Source of the DNA: JALOTE01 sp031422195
GTDB taxonomy: Bacteria; Pseudomonadota; Alphaproteobacteria; Rhizobiales; Rhizobiaceae
Direction: 5' to 3'
Length of the DNA: 64,000 nucleotides
Assembly (NCBI GenBank): GCA_031422195.1
Contig: JANOPZ010000079.1
Location: forward strand, 14,489 to 78,488
Part shown: piece by piece, positions 44,778 to 54,367 of the stretch
Position numbering within the stretch: the first letter of the stretch is position 1
Layout: each line of letters opens with the position of its first letter
Translations under genes and position numbers: made by a program
The notes under the pieces: model-generated
Databases searched by the model: none
Seen by the model: only the letters and a program-made list of their open reading frames with translations
What the model was told of the DNA's origin: nothing

Positions 44778-44803
44778 AAAGCCCCGCTTGCCGGGGTTTT
44801 TTT
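44778..44803 (+). terminator. Rho-independent terminator of the DUF2853 gene
   Basis: AAAGCCCCG pairs with CGGGGTTTT around a short loop at 44778-44800, and seven Ts complete the + strand tail to 44803. Confidence 0.9.
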
Positions 44804-44921
44804 GTGGCTTTGCAATTTGAAAGTCGGCGGCTCGCGGCAAGTTGATTGTCTTGTGATGGGCCTCTTTGTGATAAAAGAAATGCTCATTTTCGCTAAAGCT
44901 TGCAACGCTAAGGACAAAATT

Positions 44922-45380
44922 ATGAATCGCCGCACCCTTTTGGTGTCAATTGCCGCATTGCCACTGCTGTTGACAGCCAAATCAGCTTTTGCGGGTAAAC
45001 CTGCCGTATTCACCGGCTTGATTGATGGAACCGGTGCTGGCGGATATGATGTGGTAGCGTATCAAGCCGAAAACGCAGCAAAGCCCGGCATTGGGCTTAT
45101 TGTGGCCGATTTTGAAGGTGTACAATACCGCTTTATCACTGAAGCCAATCGCGCCATATTTGCTGCTGATCCTGCAAAATATGTACCTGCCTACGGCGGA
45201 TATTGCGCCTACGCCGTTTCAAAAGGGTATACCGCTAAAGTTGATCCAGAAGCGTTTATGGTGGTGGATGGCAAACTTTACTTGAACTATTCCAAGGGCG
45301 TTCAATCAAAATGGCAGCAAGATATTGCTGGCAATATCATTTCCGCGAACGGTAATTGGCCAAAAGTGTTGGGCAACTGA
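44922..45380 (+). CDS. YHS domain-containing exported protein
   Basis: A 152-residue protein with an N-terminal signal of Tat-like or Sec type (MNRRTLLVSIAALPLLLT, cleaved near AFA-GK). The mature part has GYDVVAYQAENAAKPG, then FITEANRAIFAADPAKYVPAYGGYCAYA, the YHS-like pattern that may bind a metal ion. AAGGAC about seven bases before the ATG at 44922 fixes the start. Partner and substrate are unknown. It precedes thyA. Confidence 0.82.
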   Translation: MNRRTLLVSIAALPLLLTAKSAFAGKPAVFTGLIDGTGAGGYDVVAYQAENAAKPGIGLIVADFEGVQYRFITEANRAIFAADPAKYVPAYGGYCAYAVSKGYTAKVDPEAFMVVDGKLYLNYSKGVQSKWQQDIAGNIISANGNWPKVLGN

Positions 45381-45433
45381 CGAAAACAAAGGCCAGCGCG
45401 TGACGTTGCTCGCGAATCTGCTAGTGAAGTGGG

Positions 45434-46228
45434 ATGCGCAGCTACCATGATCTTTTGAAACTTATTCTCGAAACCGGCACCGACCGTAGTGACCGGACGG
45501 GAACGGGCACGCGGTCAATTTTTGGCCATCAGATGCGGTTTGATTTGAGCAAGGGATTTCCACTGGTTACAACCAAAAAGCTTCATCTAAAATCCATCAT
45601 TCATGAGCTTTTGTGGTTTTTGGCTGGTGATACAAATATCGCTTACTTACATGCCAACGGGGTGCGTATCTGGGATGAATGGGCTGATGAGAATGGTGAT
45701 CTTGGCCCGGTCTATGGCAAACAATGGCGCTCATGGCTTGGGGCAGACGGTGTTTCAATTGACCAAATAGCTAATTTGGTCGATGGATTAAAAACAAGTC
45801 CGCATTCGCGCAGGCATATTGTGTCGGCTTGGAACCCGGCTTTGATAGATGAAATGGCGCTGCCGCCATGCCATTGCCTGTTTCAGTTCTATGTCGCTGA
45901 CGGAAAACTCTCGTGCCAACTTTATCAACGCTCAGCTGATGTGTTTTTGGGTGTGCCGTTTAACATCGGGTCTTACGCGCTGCTGACTTTGATGCTGGCG
46001 CAAGTCTGCGGTCTGAAGCCCGGAGTTTTTGTGCATTCTCTTGGCGATGTGCATCTTTATCACAACCATTTTGACCAAGCCCAAGAACAGTTGTCACGCG
46101 AGCTGCGGCCGTTGCCCGTTATGAAATTGAACCCAGAAATTGATGATATTTTTGGCTTTGTTTTTGAAGATTTTAAGCTTGAAAATTATGATCCGCATCC
46201 CGCCATTAAAGCGGTTATCGCCGTTTAA
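45434..46228 (+). CDS. thyA: Thymidylate synthase
   Basis: Converts dUMP to dTMP using methylene-tetrahydrofolate. Its 264 residues match the E. coli protein exactly in length. The active-site cysteine is C146 in PPCHCLFQFYV. The DRTGTGT loop near residue 20, HLKSIIHELLWFLAGDTN and the folate-binding GDVHLYHNHFDQA are also present. folA follows 23 bp later, giving the usual pair that recycles the dihydrofolate made here. Confidence 0.98.
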   Translation: MRSYHDLLKLILETGTDRSDRTGTGTRSIFGHQMRFDLSKGFPLVTTKKLHLKSIIHELLWFLAGDTNIAYLHANGVRIWDEWADENGDLGPVYGKQWRSWLGADGVSIDQIANLVDGLKTSPHSRRHIVSAWNPALIDEMALPPCHCLFQFYVADGKLSCQLYQRSADVFLGVPFNIGSYALLTLMLAQVCGLKPGVFVHSLGDVHLYHNHFDQAQEQLSRELRPLPVMKLNPEIDDIFGFVFEDFKLENYDPHPAIKAVIAV

Positions 46229-46251
46229 TCCTGATAAAGATTGGTATCATT

Positions 46252-46770
46252 TTGAGAACCCCACACATTGATATGGTAGCGGCCGTTGCCGCGAACGGCG
46301 TTATTGGGGTGAATGGCGGTTTGCCTTTCAAGTTGTCGACCGATTTGAAGCGCTTCAAAGCACTGACGATTGGCAAGCCCGTTGTTATGGGGCGCAAAAC
46401 ATTTGACAGTATCGGAAAGCCATTACCGGGCCGGATTAATATAGTGATTTCACGTCAGCCAGATTTTGCAGCCGATGGCATTATCTCAGCGCGTTCATTG
46501 GATGAGGCCATCAAAATTGGCGTTGCCGCAACGATGGCCAATAATGCCGACGCAATTTGTATTTTGGGTGGCGGACAGATTTATGCGCAAGCATTGATGC
46601 GAGCAGATCGCTTGTTGATTACTCATGTTGAAGCTGATGTTGGCGGCGATACGTATTTTCCAGACATCGACCCGCTATTATTTGAAATCGGTGAACCTGA
46701 GTTTGTGCCGCAGGGAGAAAAAGACAGCCATGCAAGCCGCTACGTGGTTTACCGAAGGCGCAGAGATTGA
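46252..46770 (+). CDS. folA: Dihydrofolate reductase
   Basis: Reduces dihydrofolate to tetrahydrofolate with NADPH. It has 172 residues. The core starts with HIDMVAAVAANGVIGVNGG, then LPFKLSTDLKRFK (the Asp is the catalytic acid), VVMGRKTFDSIGKPLPGR, and ILGGGQIYAQAL. Only a TTG at 46252 gives the full first strand. The next ATG, at 46273, would shorten it by seven residues. The tail THVEADVGGDTYFPDID is typical. Confidence 0.95.
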   Translation: MRTPHIDMVAAVAANGVIGVNGGLPFKLSTDLKRFKALTIGKPVVMGRKTFDSIGKPLPGRINIVISRQPDFAADGIISARSLDEAIKIGVAATMANNADAICILGGGQIYAQALMRADRLLITHVEADVGGDTYFPDIDPLLFEIGEPEFVPQGEKDSHASRYVVYRRRRD

Positions 46771-46894
46771 TCAAATAGGCCAATAAACTTCCATTTGTAT
46801 ATTGTGTCGTTATTGAAAGGCGCCGGTAGCGAACCTATAATGGTCTCATGCCCGCAGCCGGGCTTAATCATTTTTTGAAAAACAGGAATATCAT

Positions 46895-48097
46895 ATGCCT
46901 TGGAGCAATCAAAGCGGTGGCGGTAGCGGAAGCGGCAATGGCGGGGGCAGTGGCGGCGGTAATGGCGGTGGCCCTTGGGGCAGCAGCAATGGCGGCAGCG
47001 GCGATGGCGGCGATAATAAAAATGGCAACGGCGGCGGCAATGGTGGTGGACCGTGGGGCCAAGGCCCTAAACGCGGTGGTGGCAACCGCCCGCCCGATTT
47101 GGAAGATCTTATTCGTCGTGGCCAAGACCGTTTGAGAAACGTGCTACCGGGCGGCGGCGGCGGTGCGGGCAATAGCCCGTCAATGGGGTCGATGTTTGGA
47201 TTTGGCGCATTGGCTGTAGCGGCTTTTGTGATTTTTCAATCGGTCTATACAGTCCAGCCTGACGAACTTGGCGTGGAGCTTTTGTTTGGTAAGCCGAAAG
47301 CTGAGATTTCGGCCCCGGGTCTACATTTTCATTTTTGGCCGGTCGAAAAAGTAGAAAAGGTCAATACGCGTGAGCAACTCGTCAATATTGGCGGTTCGTC
47401 TTCTGAAACACCATCAGGCCTAATGCTCTCTGGCGACCAAAACATCGTCAACGTTGTATTTTCCGTGGCCTATCAGGTTGCTGATCCGATGCTTTATTTG
47501 TTCCGTGTCACGCAGCCCGATGAAATGCTTCGGCAAATTGGCGAAAGTGCGATGCGCGAGGTAGTCGGACGATCAACGGCTCAGGATATTTTCCGCGATA
47601 ATCGTGCGATAATTGCTGAAGGCGTTCGTCAAACCATTCAGTCTACGCTGGACCAATATCAGTCTGGCATTAGCATTAATGCGGTTTCGATTGAAGACGC
47701 TTCACCGCCGCGGGAAGTGGCCGATGCGTTTGAAGAAGTTCAGCGCGCTGAGCAGGACGAAGATCGCTTTGTTGAAGAAAGCAACCAATACTCCAACCAA
47801 GTGTTGGGTGCGGCACGCGGTGATTCTGCTAAAATTCGCGAAGATGCTTCGGGTTATCGAACACGTGTGGTTGAAGAAGCAACGGGTGAAGCACAGCGCT
47901 TTGTGGCCGTTTACGATCAATATGTGAAAGCGCCCGATGTCACCCGTACACGTCTTTATTTGGAAACAATGGAAGGCGTAATGTCCAAGTCTAATAAAGT
48001 GATTATCGAACAAGGCGCTAACGGACAGGGTGTAACACCATTCTTGCCGTTGCCGCAGATTTTGCAGAGAACGCCCGCTGAAGGAGCAAAACCATGA
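46895..48097 (+). CDS. hflK: FtsH protease modulator HflK
   Basis: A membrane protein of the SPFH/prohibitin family that forms a cage with HflC around FtsH. It has 400 residues. The first 95 are glycine-rich low-complexity sequence with two GGPWG motifs, longer than the usual tail. Then comes one membrane segment (about 107-126, with FAVAAFVIFQSVYTV-like sequence) followed by the SPFH domain (LFGKPKAEISAPGLHFHFWP) and a coiled coil. AGGAA lies seven bases before the ATG. The stop overlaps the hflC start (ATGA). Confidence 0.94.
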   Translation: MPWSNQSGGGSGSGNGGGSGGGNGGGPWGSSNGGSGDGGDNKNGNGGGNGGGPWGQGPKRGGGNRPPDLEDLIRRGQDRLRNVLPGGGGGAGNSPSMGSMFGFGALAVAAFVIFQSVYTVQPDELGVELLFGKPKAEISAPGLHFHFWPVEKVEKVNTREQLVNIGGSSSETPSGLMLSGDQNIVNVVFSVAYQVADPMLYLFRVTQPDEMLRQIGESAMREVVGRSTAQDIFRDNRAIIAEGVRQTIQSTLDQYQSGISINAVSIEDASPPREVADAFEEVQRAEQDEDRFVEESNQYSNQVLGAARGDSAKIREDASGYRTRVVEEATGEAQRFVAVYDQYVKAPDVTRTRLYLETMEGVMSKSNKVIIEQGANGQGVTPFLPLPQILQRTPAEGAKP

Positions 48098-48984
48098 ACA
48101 CCAACACGCTCCCCATTATTGGCGCCGTGATTGCGGCATTGGCTTTTGCCATTTATAATTCAATCTTTGTTGTGACTGCCCGCGAGCAAGCCGTAGTCTT
48201 GCGCTTCGGTGAAATCATTAGTGTGATTGAAGAGCCCGGTGTGAACTTCAAAATACCGGTGCTTGATACGGTTCAGTTGATTGAACAGCGTAAATTGCGT
48301 CTCGATCTTGATGATATCAGGGTTCAGGTTTCAGGCGGCCGGTTTTATGATGTTGATGCGTTTGTGGTGTTTTCAATCACAGATCCACAACGTTTCCGCG
48401 AAACAGCGTCAGGTTCGCTGCAATTGGCAGAACAGCGCTTACAGACCCGGTTGAATGCCTCCTTGCGCCGCGTTTACGGTCTACGTGGTTTTGAGGCAGC
48501 TTTGTCGGAAGAACGCTCGGCAATGATGCGTGAAGTTCGCGACGAACTTAGGCCAGATGCCGCCACCTTGGGTCTGACAATTGAGGACGTACGTATTCGC
48601 CGCACTGATTTGACTCAAGAAGTGTCGCAGCAAACTTATGCCCGTATGTCGGCAGAACGTTTGGCTGAAGCTGAGCGGTTGCGGGCACGTGGCCGTGAGG
48701 CTGCCCAACGTATTCGCGCTATCGCTGATCGTCAGGTGGTTGAAATCACCGCCTCCGCACAGCGCGAATCCGAAGTGATCCGAGGTGAAGGTGATGCAGA
48801 GCGTAACCGTTTGTTTGCTGATGCTTTTACACGCGATCCCGAGTTCTTTGAGTTTTATCGTACCATGAATGCGTACAAGCTGGCGCTGGGTTCTGATGGA
48901 ACAACAATGGTGCTGTCGCCAACGTCTGAGTTTTTCCGCTTCTTCAACTCATCCCAGCCGCCTGCAACGCCGGCTGCGCCTTAA
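48094..48984 (+). CDS. hflC: FtsH protease modulator HflC
   Basis: The partner of HflK, 296 residues. One N-terminal membrane segment (about 7-26) is followed by the SPFH domain (REQAVVLRFGEII, EEPGVNFKIPVLD), and a coiled-coil end with ERLRARGREAAQRIRAIADRQ and SEVIRGEGDAERNRLFADAF. It is coupled to hflK. A broken DUF2065 gene follows nine bases after the stop. Confidence 0.95.
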   Translation: MNTNTLPIIGAVIAALAFAIYNSIFVVTAREQAVVLRFGEIISVIEEPGVNFKIPVLDTVQLIEQRKLRLDLDDIRVQVSGGRFYDVDAFVVFSITDPQRFRETASGSLQLAEQRLQTRLNASLRRVYGLRGFEAALSEERSAMMREVRDELRPDAATLGLTIEDVRIRRTDLTQEVSQQTYARMSAERLAEAERLRARGREAAQRIRAIADRQVVEITASAQRESEVIRGEGDAERNRLFADAFTRDPEFFEFYRTMNAYKLALGSDGTTMVLSPTSEFFRFFNSSQPPATPAAP

Positions 48985-48993
48985 AATTACGTG

Positions 48994-49215
48994 ATGCCGG
49001 GCGCTACTGATTTCATCATAGCGTCCGGCATTGCATTTGTTTGTGAAATTGCTGACGCATTGTTTCCAGGCAAGGCAAGCAGGGCGTTTGAAATGATCAG
49101 CCAAATGCCAGAAGATACATTACGCTATTTTGCACTAGACTAAGCGGTCGTGGGTGTTGTGGTCCTTAGTGTTGTGGTCCTTGGTGTTGCGGCGAAATGG
49201 TTGGCATACGGGTGA
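48994..49215 (+). pseudogene. DUF2065 family membrane protein, interrupted by TAA
   Basis: The frame from ATG 48994 encodes TDFIIASGIAFVCEIADALF, then MPEDTLRYFALD, then TAA at 49141-49143. It goes on in the same frame as AVVGVVVLSVVVLGVAAKWL to a TGA at 49213. The whole matches DUF2065, a two-helix protein of about 60 residues usually encoded between hflC and degP in this group. The stop falls between the helices. A 15-bp near-repeat (GTGTTGTGGTCCTT, twice) has lengthened the second helix. A 49-residue product with one helix could still be made. Confidence 0.7.
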
Positions 49216-49356
49216 AATAGGCTTCACATGCTTGTGACCGCAGGGCCTCTCATATGGTTTGTTTCCTTGAGGCGTGCCATGTTGCCGACACGATTGCCGT
49301 AATAGAATTAACAGCGCTGACCGGTTGTAGCGCTGGTATTTTGGAAAGTGAGCTAA

Positions 49357-50895
49357 ATGAATATGGCTGGTCGATTTGTTCGTCTTTTTGCAGTACGCGC
49401 TTCAGTTGCGGCAATGGCACTTGTAACAATAAACGCGAGTGTGCACCCCGTTATTGGCGGCTTTACCACAGTTGCACAGGCACAAGACGGACCGGAGTCA
49501 GTTGCTGATTTGGTCGCAACATTGCTCGATTCTGTGGTGAATATCTCGACCACTCAAAATGTAAAAACACCTGAGACTGGACCAAGCCGACCACGCGCGC
49601 AACTGCCGGAAGGCTCGCCGTTCCAAGAGTTTTTTGACGAGTTTTTTGATGAAAACAGTCCTGAAGGCAAGGACGAAGGCAAAAATAAACCTGGGCGTTC
49701 TGAGCAGATTAGTTCGCTTGGTTCAGGTTTTATCATCGATGCTAAAGAAGGCATTGTGCTGACAAACAATCATGTGATCGCTGACGCCGACGAAATTAAA
49801 GTCAATTTCAACGATGGCACCGCACTTGATGCAACAATCGTTGGGCGTGACTTAAAGACCGATATCGCGGTTTTGAAAGTTGATCCCACCAAATATAAAA
49901 TGAAAGCGGTGCCCTTGGGCGATTCTACTCAATCGCGAATTGGCGATTGGGTTATGGCAATTGGCAACCCGTTTGGCCTTGGCGGGACAGTCACCGTTGG
50001 CATCATCTCGGCACAAAACCGCAATATTAACTCGGGCCCTTATGACCGGTTCATCCAAACCGATGCGGCAATTAACCGTGGCAACTCGGGCGGCCCATTG
50101 TTTAACGCGAGCGGTGAGGTCATCGGGATTAACACTGCTATTATTTCGCCCTCAGGCGGCTCCATTGGTATCGGGTTTTCAATTCCGTCTGATTTGGTAA
50201 AATCAGTAGTCGCCCAATTGCGCGAATTTGGCGAAACGCGACGCGGTTATTTAGGCGTGCGCATCCAGCCGGTGACTGACGATATTGCCGAAAGCCTTGG
50301 TATGAAAGACAGCAAGGGTGTTTTGATTTCGGGAGTGATCGATGGCGGGCCCGTTGCTGATGGCACGTTAGAAGCCGGCGATGTTATTTTGAAATTTGAC
50401 GGCAAGATTGTTGATGAGCCACGCGCGCTTTCCGGTGCAGTGGCCGAAAGCCCGGTTGGTAAAGCAGTTGACGTTTTGATTATGCGCAAAGGCAAAGAGC
50501 TCACTGTTAAGGTGACTTTGGGCCGCTTAGAAGATGGCGAAGCACAAATGGACGCTAGCGCCAAGCCGGATAAACGTGCCGTTGAAGCTCCGGTGGTCAC
50601 GTCTGTTTTGGGGATGACTTTAGCTGAAATGTCGCCTGTTCTGGTTGAAAAATATCAGATTGCCCCCGATCTCAAAGGCGTGGTTGTCACTGATGTCACA
50701 GAAGGCTCAATTGCTTCCGGCAAGGGTCTTAAAGCTGGCGACGTTATTACTGAAGTTGCCCAAGAAGCAGTGGAAATGCCTGCCAAAATTGTTGAGTTGA
50801 TTGATGGTTTGAAAGAAAGCGGACGTAAGAATGCGCTTTTAATGGTTGCGTCTAATACGGGCGAATTGCGGTTTATTACAATCCGGCTGGATTAA
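49357..50895 (+). CDS. degP: DegP/Do family periplasmic serine protease
   Basis: An HtrA-type protease and chaperone for misfolded envelope proteins. It has 512 residues. A signal peptide covers about residues 1-43 (cleavage near AQA-QD). The catalytic triad is H139 (LTNNHVI), D169 (LKTDIAVLKV) and S244 (RGNSGGPLF). Two PDZ domains follow, the first from about residue 290 (RGYLGVRIQPV), the second from about 400. ATG 49363 is an alternative start. The position after hflKC is usual in Rhizobiales and suits a shared role in membrane quality control. Confidence 0.94.
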   Translation: MNMAGRFVRLFAVRASVAAMALVTINASVHPVIGGFTTVAQAQDGPESVADLVATLLDSVVNISTTQNVKTPETGPSRPRAQLPEGSPFQEFFDEFFDENSPEGKDEGKNKPGRSEQISSLGSGFIIDAKEGIVLTNNHVIADADEIKVNFNDGTALDATIVGRDLKTDIAVLKVDPTKYKMKAVPLGDSTQSRIGDWVMAIGNPFGLGGTVTVGIISAQNRNINSGPYDRFIQTDAAINRGNSGGPLFNASGEVIGINTAIISPSGGSIGIGFSIPSDLVKSVVAQLREFGETRRGYLGVRIQPVTDDIAESLGMKDSKGVLISGVIDGGPVADGTLEAGDVILKFDGKIVDEPRALSGAVAESPVGKAVDVLIMRKGKELTVKVTLGRLEDGEAQMDASAKPDKRAVEAPVVTSVLGMTLAEMSPVLVEKYQIAPDLKGVVVTDVTEGSIASGKGLKAGDVITEVAQEAVEMPAKIVELIDGLKESGRKNALLMVASNTGELRFITIRLD

Positions 50896-50934
50896 ACCTA
50901 CGCATGGGCTGATTGCAGATATAATGCTGTACTC

Positions 50935-51434
50935 AGCCCGCTTGAGCAATTTCCATCGCGCTTTTGGCTGTCTCCATGCACTGCGGCTTTGCAATTATGG
51001 ATACGAGTCGGGCGCTGACGGATAAATAAAATCTACAGACGGGTCCCGCAATGTGCCTAGCCTGTCCATCAACGCGGTTGGCTACTGGTTTTCTGGCACC
51101 GCGATTGCGATAATTTCGCGCAGATACAAGCGGCTGGATGCAACCGGGTGTAAGCCAGTTGCGCCAATGCCCGCACCGCTTCGGTGACATAACCATGACC
51201 CCAAAACGGGCGGAAAATACGCCAATCAATCTCTGCTGTGCCCGGCGCAAAAAGCCAGGCACGACAAGTTCTGAAATTTCACAAGATCCAATGCAAACGC
51301 ATTCGGCTTTGCGATCGGCTGCGCCTAGATGCAAACCATCCCATGACGTCGTCATGAGAGTTAACTTCGAAAAACAGGTCGCGGTCATCTTCGCGCCAAG
51401 TCCGAATGATCAGACGTTCGATTTCAACCGGCAG
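50935..51434 (-). pseudogene. GNAT acetyltransferase pseudogene (RimJ-like)
   Basis: The minus strand encodes recognisable pieces of a GNAT protein in different frames. From 51428: EIERLIIRTWREDDRDLFFE with NSHDDVMGWFA. From about 51242: GTAEIDWRIFRPFWGHGYVT with EAVRALAQLAY, the acetyl-CoA region. From about 51120: REIIAIAVPENQ, a stop, then LMDRLGTLRDPSVDF. At least two frameshifts and one stop separate them, so no intact enzyme is made. It begins inside the end of serB, so it once formed an operon with it. Confidence 0.75.
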
Positions 51435-52332
51435 GATAAATGAAGTCAATATCGCAGTAGCCTTGAATATAGAGAAGGGCGGTCAGGTCGCAGTGATCAA
51501 TCCGGATTTTGGCCTGCTGCGCCACCAATGGTTTAGCATGAAGCGCGACACCCGTTCCTGCGCGCCTAATCATGCCCAAATCATTTGCTCCATCGCCAAC
51601 GGCAATTGAGTTTTGCGGTGCTATTCCAAGCGTGCTGCAATATTCTTCTAAGGCTTCAACCTTGGCATGCATCCCTAAAATAGGGTCAGCGACAGTTCCG
51701 GTCAGCAGTCCATTATGTTCATTCAAAATATTGGCGCGATTGGCATTAAAGCCAAGTGCAGCCGCAATAGGCACTGTAAACGCTGTAAAACCTCCTGATA
51801 CCAACGCACAAAACGCGCCATTATTTTGCATCGTTTTGACGAGCACACTGCCCCCGGGCATAAATGTTATACGTTCGGAAATAACTTTTTGTACAATGCT
51901 GACCGGCAGATCTTTGAGCAATGCAACACGCTCTCGTAGGGCCGGTTCAAACTCAATTTCGCCATTCATGGCACGGCGGGTTATTGCTGAAACATGATCT
52001 TTAACACCAGCCATATCGGCCAATTCATCAATGCATTCTTGTTCAATCATGGTCGAATCCATATCGGCAATCAGGACGCTTTTGCGGCGGCCCACAGGAC
52101 TTTGCACCGCAATATCAATGGGTCGACCCGCAATTATGCTCCGCAGCAAAGCTTCAACATAGGCCACGTGGTCTTGATCATTGGCATCGCCATCAAGCAC
52201 AATATCAACGGCTTGGCCTTCGCTGAGCCAGACTGTTTCAAGCCCCAAAACGGCTGTTTTAACATCACGAACAAGGCTTGGCTCTAACGCTTTGCTTTCC
52301 GGTTTTGCGATAAGGGTTGCAATCATGGTCAT
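51424..52332 (-). CDS. serB: Phosphoserine phosphatase
   Basis: A HAD-superfamily enzyme for the last step of serine synthesis. It has 302 residues from ATG 52332. An N-terminal ACT-like domain (about 1-80) precedes the catalytic core. The nucleophile motif is D90-M-D92-S-T, followed by EQECIDELADMAG, SGGFTAF and GDGANDLGMIRRAG. An ATG at 52344 has GAGG directly against it, too close for good initiation. It is divergent from miaA with 42 bp between them. Confidence 0.94.
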   Translation of the reverse strand: MTMIATLIAKPESKALEPSLVRDVKTAVLGLETVWLSEGQAVDIVLDGDANDQDHVAYVEALLRSIIAGRPIDIAVQSPVGRRKSVLIADMDSTMIEQECIDELADMAGVKDHVSAITRRAMNGEIEFEPALRERVALLKDLPVSIVQKVISERITFMPGGSVLVKTMQNNGAFCALVSGGFTAFTVPIAAALGFNANRANILNEHNGLLTGTVADPILGMHAKVEALEEYCSTLGIAPQNSIAVGDGANDLGMIRRAGTGVALHAKPLVAQQAKIRIDHCDLTALLYIQGYCDIDFIYPAG

Positions 52333-52374
52333 GAAACGACACATCCTCGAACATTAATATTGAAAGGCGACGGA

Positions 52375-53286
52375 GTGGTTCCCTATAAAACGTTTCTTAT
52401 TGCGGGTCCAACTGCCAGCGGAAAGTCTGGTCTGGCGCTAAAGCTTGCTCAACAATTCAACGGCGTGATTATCAACACCGATTCTATGCAAGTTTACAGG
52501 GATCTGCGTCTGTTAACGGCGCGGCCATCAATTGAAGATGAGAGCAAAGCGGCGCATCGTCTTTATGGTCATGTTGATGCGGCTCATGTCTATTCAACGG
52601 GCGCGTGGCTGCGCTCCGTTGAAACATCGCTTCCATTATGGCGCAAAGAATTTGAAACGCTGATTTTTGTTGGTGGAACCGGGCTCTATTTCAATTGTCT
52701 GACACAGGGTTTGAGCGAAATTCCAGAAGTGCCCGTAGAGTTGAGGCAAAAGCTTAGGCAGGAAATGGCCAATAGTGGTGTTGAGGCGATCTTCAATCAA
52801 TTAAAAGCTGAAGATCCGCTAACCGCGCATTCGCTCCAGCTTGGAGATAGTCAGCGAATTGTCCGCGCATTAGAGGTTTTTCGGCACACCGGCAGGTCGT
52901 TGCGCGACTGGCAAACCATAAAGACAGTACCCTTGATTGATTTGGTGCACGAAAACACAAGAGCTTTGGTTCTAGAACCTGACCGTGAGTTACTAGCAGC
53001 AAGAATTGAAAACCGCTTTAACAAAATGGTTGAAGCAGGTGCATTAGACGAGGTCAAAGCACTGGTTGAGCGAGACTTAAACACTAATCTGCCGCTCATG
53101 AAGGCGATCGGTGTCGTTGAACTTCGCGCCTTTTTGGCAGGGGAAAGTTCGCTGCAGGCAGCCTTAGACCACGCTGTCATTGCAACACGCCAATATGCCA
53201 AACGTCAAAGAACATGGTTCCGGGGCCAAATGGGCGCACAGTGGGTGCGGTTCAGTGATTCGGCTGAAGCGTTCAACGTGATTTAG
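52375..53286 (+). CDS. miaA: tRNA dimethylallyltransferase
   Basis: Adds a dimethylallyl group to A37 of tRNAs reading UNN codons. It has 303 residues. P-loop GPTASGKS is at 11-18. NTDSMQVYRDL, GGTGLYFNCLTQGL and SQRIVRALEV are family motifs. GTG 52375 has AAAGG about eight bases upstream. A TTG at 52360 is the only other in-frame option. Confidence 0.94.
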   Translation: MVPYKTFLIAGPTASGKSGLALKLAQQFNGVIINTDSMQVYRDLRLLTARPSIEDESKAAHRLYGHVDAAHVYSTGAWLRSVETSLPLWRKEFETLIFVGGTGLYFNCLTQGLSEIPEVPVELRQKLRQEMANSGVEAIFNQLKAEDPLTAHSLQLGDSQRIVRALEVFRHTGRSLRDWQTIKTVPLIDLVHENTRALVLEPDRELLAARIENRFNKMVEAGALDEVKALVERDLNTNLPLMKAIGVVELRAFLAGESSLQAALDHAVIATRQYAKRQRTWFRGQMGAQWVRFSDSAEAFNVI

Positions 53287-53440
53287 GCAACGCATGAATT
53301 TGACCGTTTGTACCGTTAAACGAAATAGAATAATCTGAAATTATTGGGTTTATGGCGTGTTTCACTGTGTGAGTTAACCCGAACGAAACTTGCTGATGTG
53401 ATGGTAGCTGGCGAGTTATAGAGTTTGCGTTGACGTCGTT

Positions 53441-54223
53441 ATGAGAATTCACCGATCAGAGCTGCCAGTCATAGTGATGCTTGCGCTTCTTAGCGTGGTT
53501 GCAATCGCACTATTTTCTGCTGCCTCTTTTGTCCGCGGGTTGGGCGAGGTTGAATTCAACGGTGTTCTGCAAAACCTTGCTTATTCGGTTTACGGCGCGC
53601 TAATCCTTTTGTTGGTTGGTTTGATCATCGGCTTTATTTTTGTTTTGCCAACGATCCGAAATCAAATGCGCAAAGAAGATACGTTACAAACACTGACTGA
53701 ATCGCTCAGCGCCCGCTCCGTGACACTTGAACATGAAGCGCTGACCGATGGTTTGACCGGAATGCACAACCGGCGTTATTTTGACGACGCTATGGCAGAG
53801 TATCTCGACCAGTTCCGTAAAATCGACAAACCCATTGGCCTGATGATCCTTGATTTGGACCACTTCAAAAAAGTCAATGACACCTATGGGCATGATGTCG
53901 GAGATGAAGTCTTGCGCCAGATTGCGCGTTGTTTGCAAGAGTTCACCCGTTACCATGATGTCGTAGCGCGGCTTGGCGGCGAGGAATTTGCTGTTGTTGC
54001 CCCCAATATGAGCCGCGAGGGGTTTTTCAAGCTGGCTGATCGCATCCGTCATGCTGTTTCAAGTTTGAACATTAAATCCGGCAATGTGCATTTGCGTGTG
54101 ACAATGAGCATCGGTCTTGCCATTTGGGATCATAAAGAAACAGCCGAAGAACTGTATAAACGCGCTGACATGCAGCTTTATCAAGCCAAACGCACGGGCC
54201 GTAACCGCGTTTGCGCTGCTTAA
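53441..54223 (+). CDS. Membrane-bound diguanylate cyclase (GGDEF)
   Basis: Makes cyclic di-GMP from two GTP. It has 260 residues. Two membrane segments (about 9-30 and 48-71) flank a short periplasmic loop with no sensor domain that I recognise. A coiled coil leads to the GGDEF domain from about residue 98 (EALTDGLTGMHNRRYF). The active motif GGEEF is at 179-183, and an inhibitory I-site RYHD sits at 170-173, five residues before it, so the enzyme should be active and product-inhibited. The 154 bp before it hold no gene. Confidence 0.93.
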   Translation: MRIHRSELPVIVMLALLSVVAIALFSAASFVRGLGEVEFNGVLQNLAYSVYGALILLLVGLIIGFIFVLPTIRNQMRKEDTLQTLTESLSARSVTLEHEALTDGLTGMHNRRYFDDAMAEYLDQFRKIDKPIGLMILDLDHFKKVNDTYGHDVGDEVLRQIARCLQEFTRYHDVVARLGGEEFAVVAPNMSREGFFKLADRIRHAVSSLNIKSGNVHLRVTMSIGLAIWDHKETAEELYKRADMQLYQAKRTGRNRVCAA

Positions 54224-54314
54224 GATCATCCCCTGAAACCGACGTCGATATAGATACTGACTCATAGATATTAAGTCGTGGTTTTATATTGCACAGCGAC
54301 AATTTGGAAAGAAA

Positions 54315-54343
54315 AAAGCCCGCTAATTTTACCAGCGGGCTTT
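54315..54343. terminator. Bidirectional terminator between the GGDEF and HerA-like genes
   Basis: AAAGCCCGCT at 54315-54324 pairs with AGCGGGCTTT at 54334-54343 around a 9-base loop, with A-rich sequence on the left and T on the right. It lies between two convergent genes. Confidence 0.85.
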
Positions 54344-54367
54344 GTCAATGTGTGACGATGGAGTGTC

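Noticed and set aside
46848..47135. Ala-rich frame overlapping the hflK start
   Set aside because: It is the alternate reading of the Gly-rich GGC repeats that encode the HflK tail.
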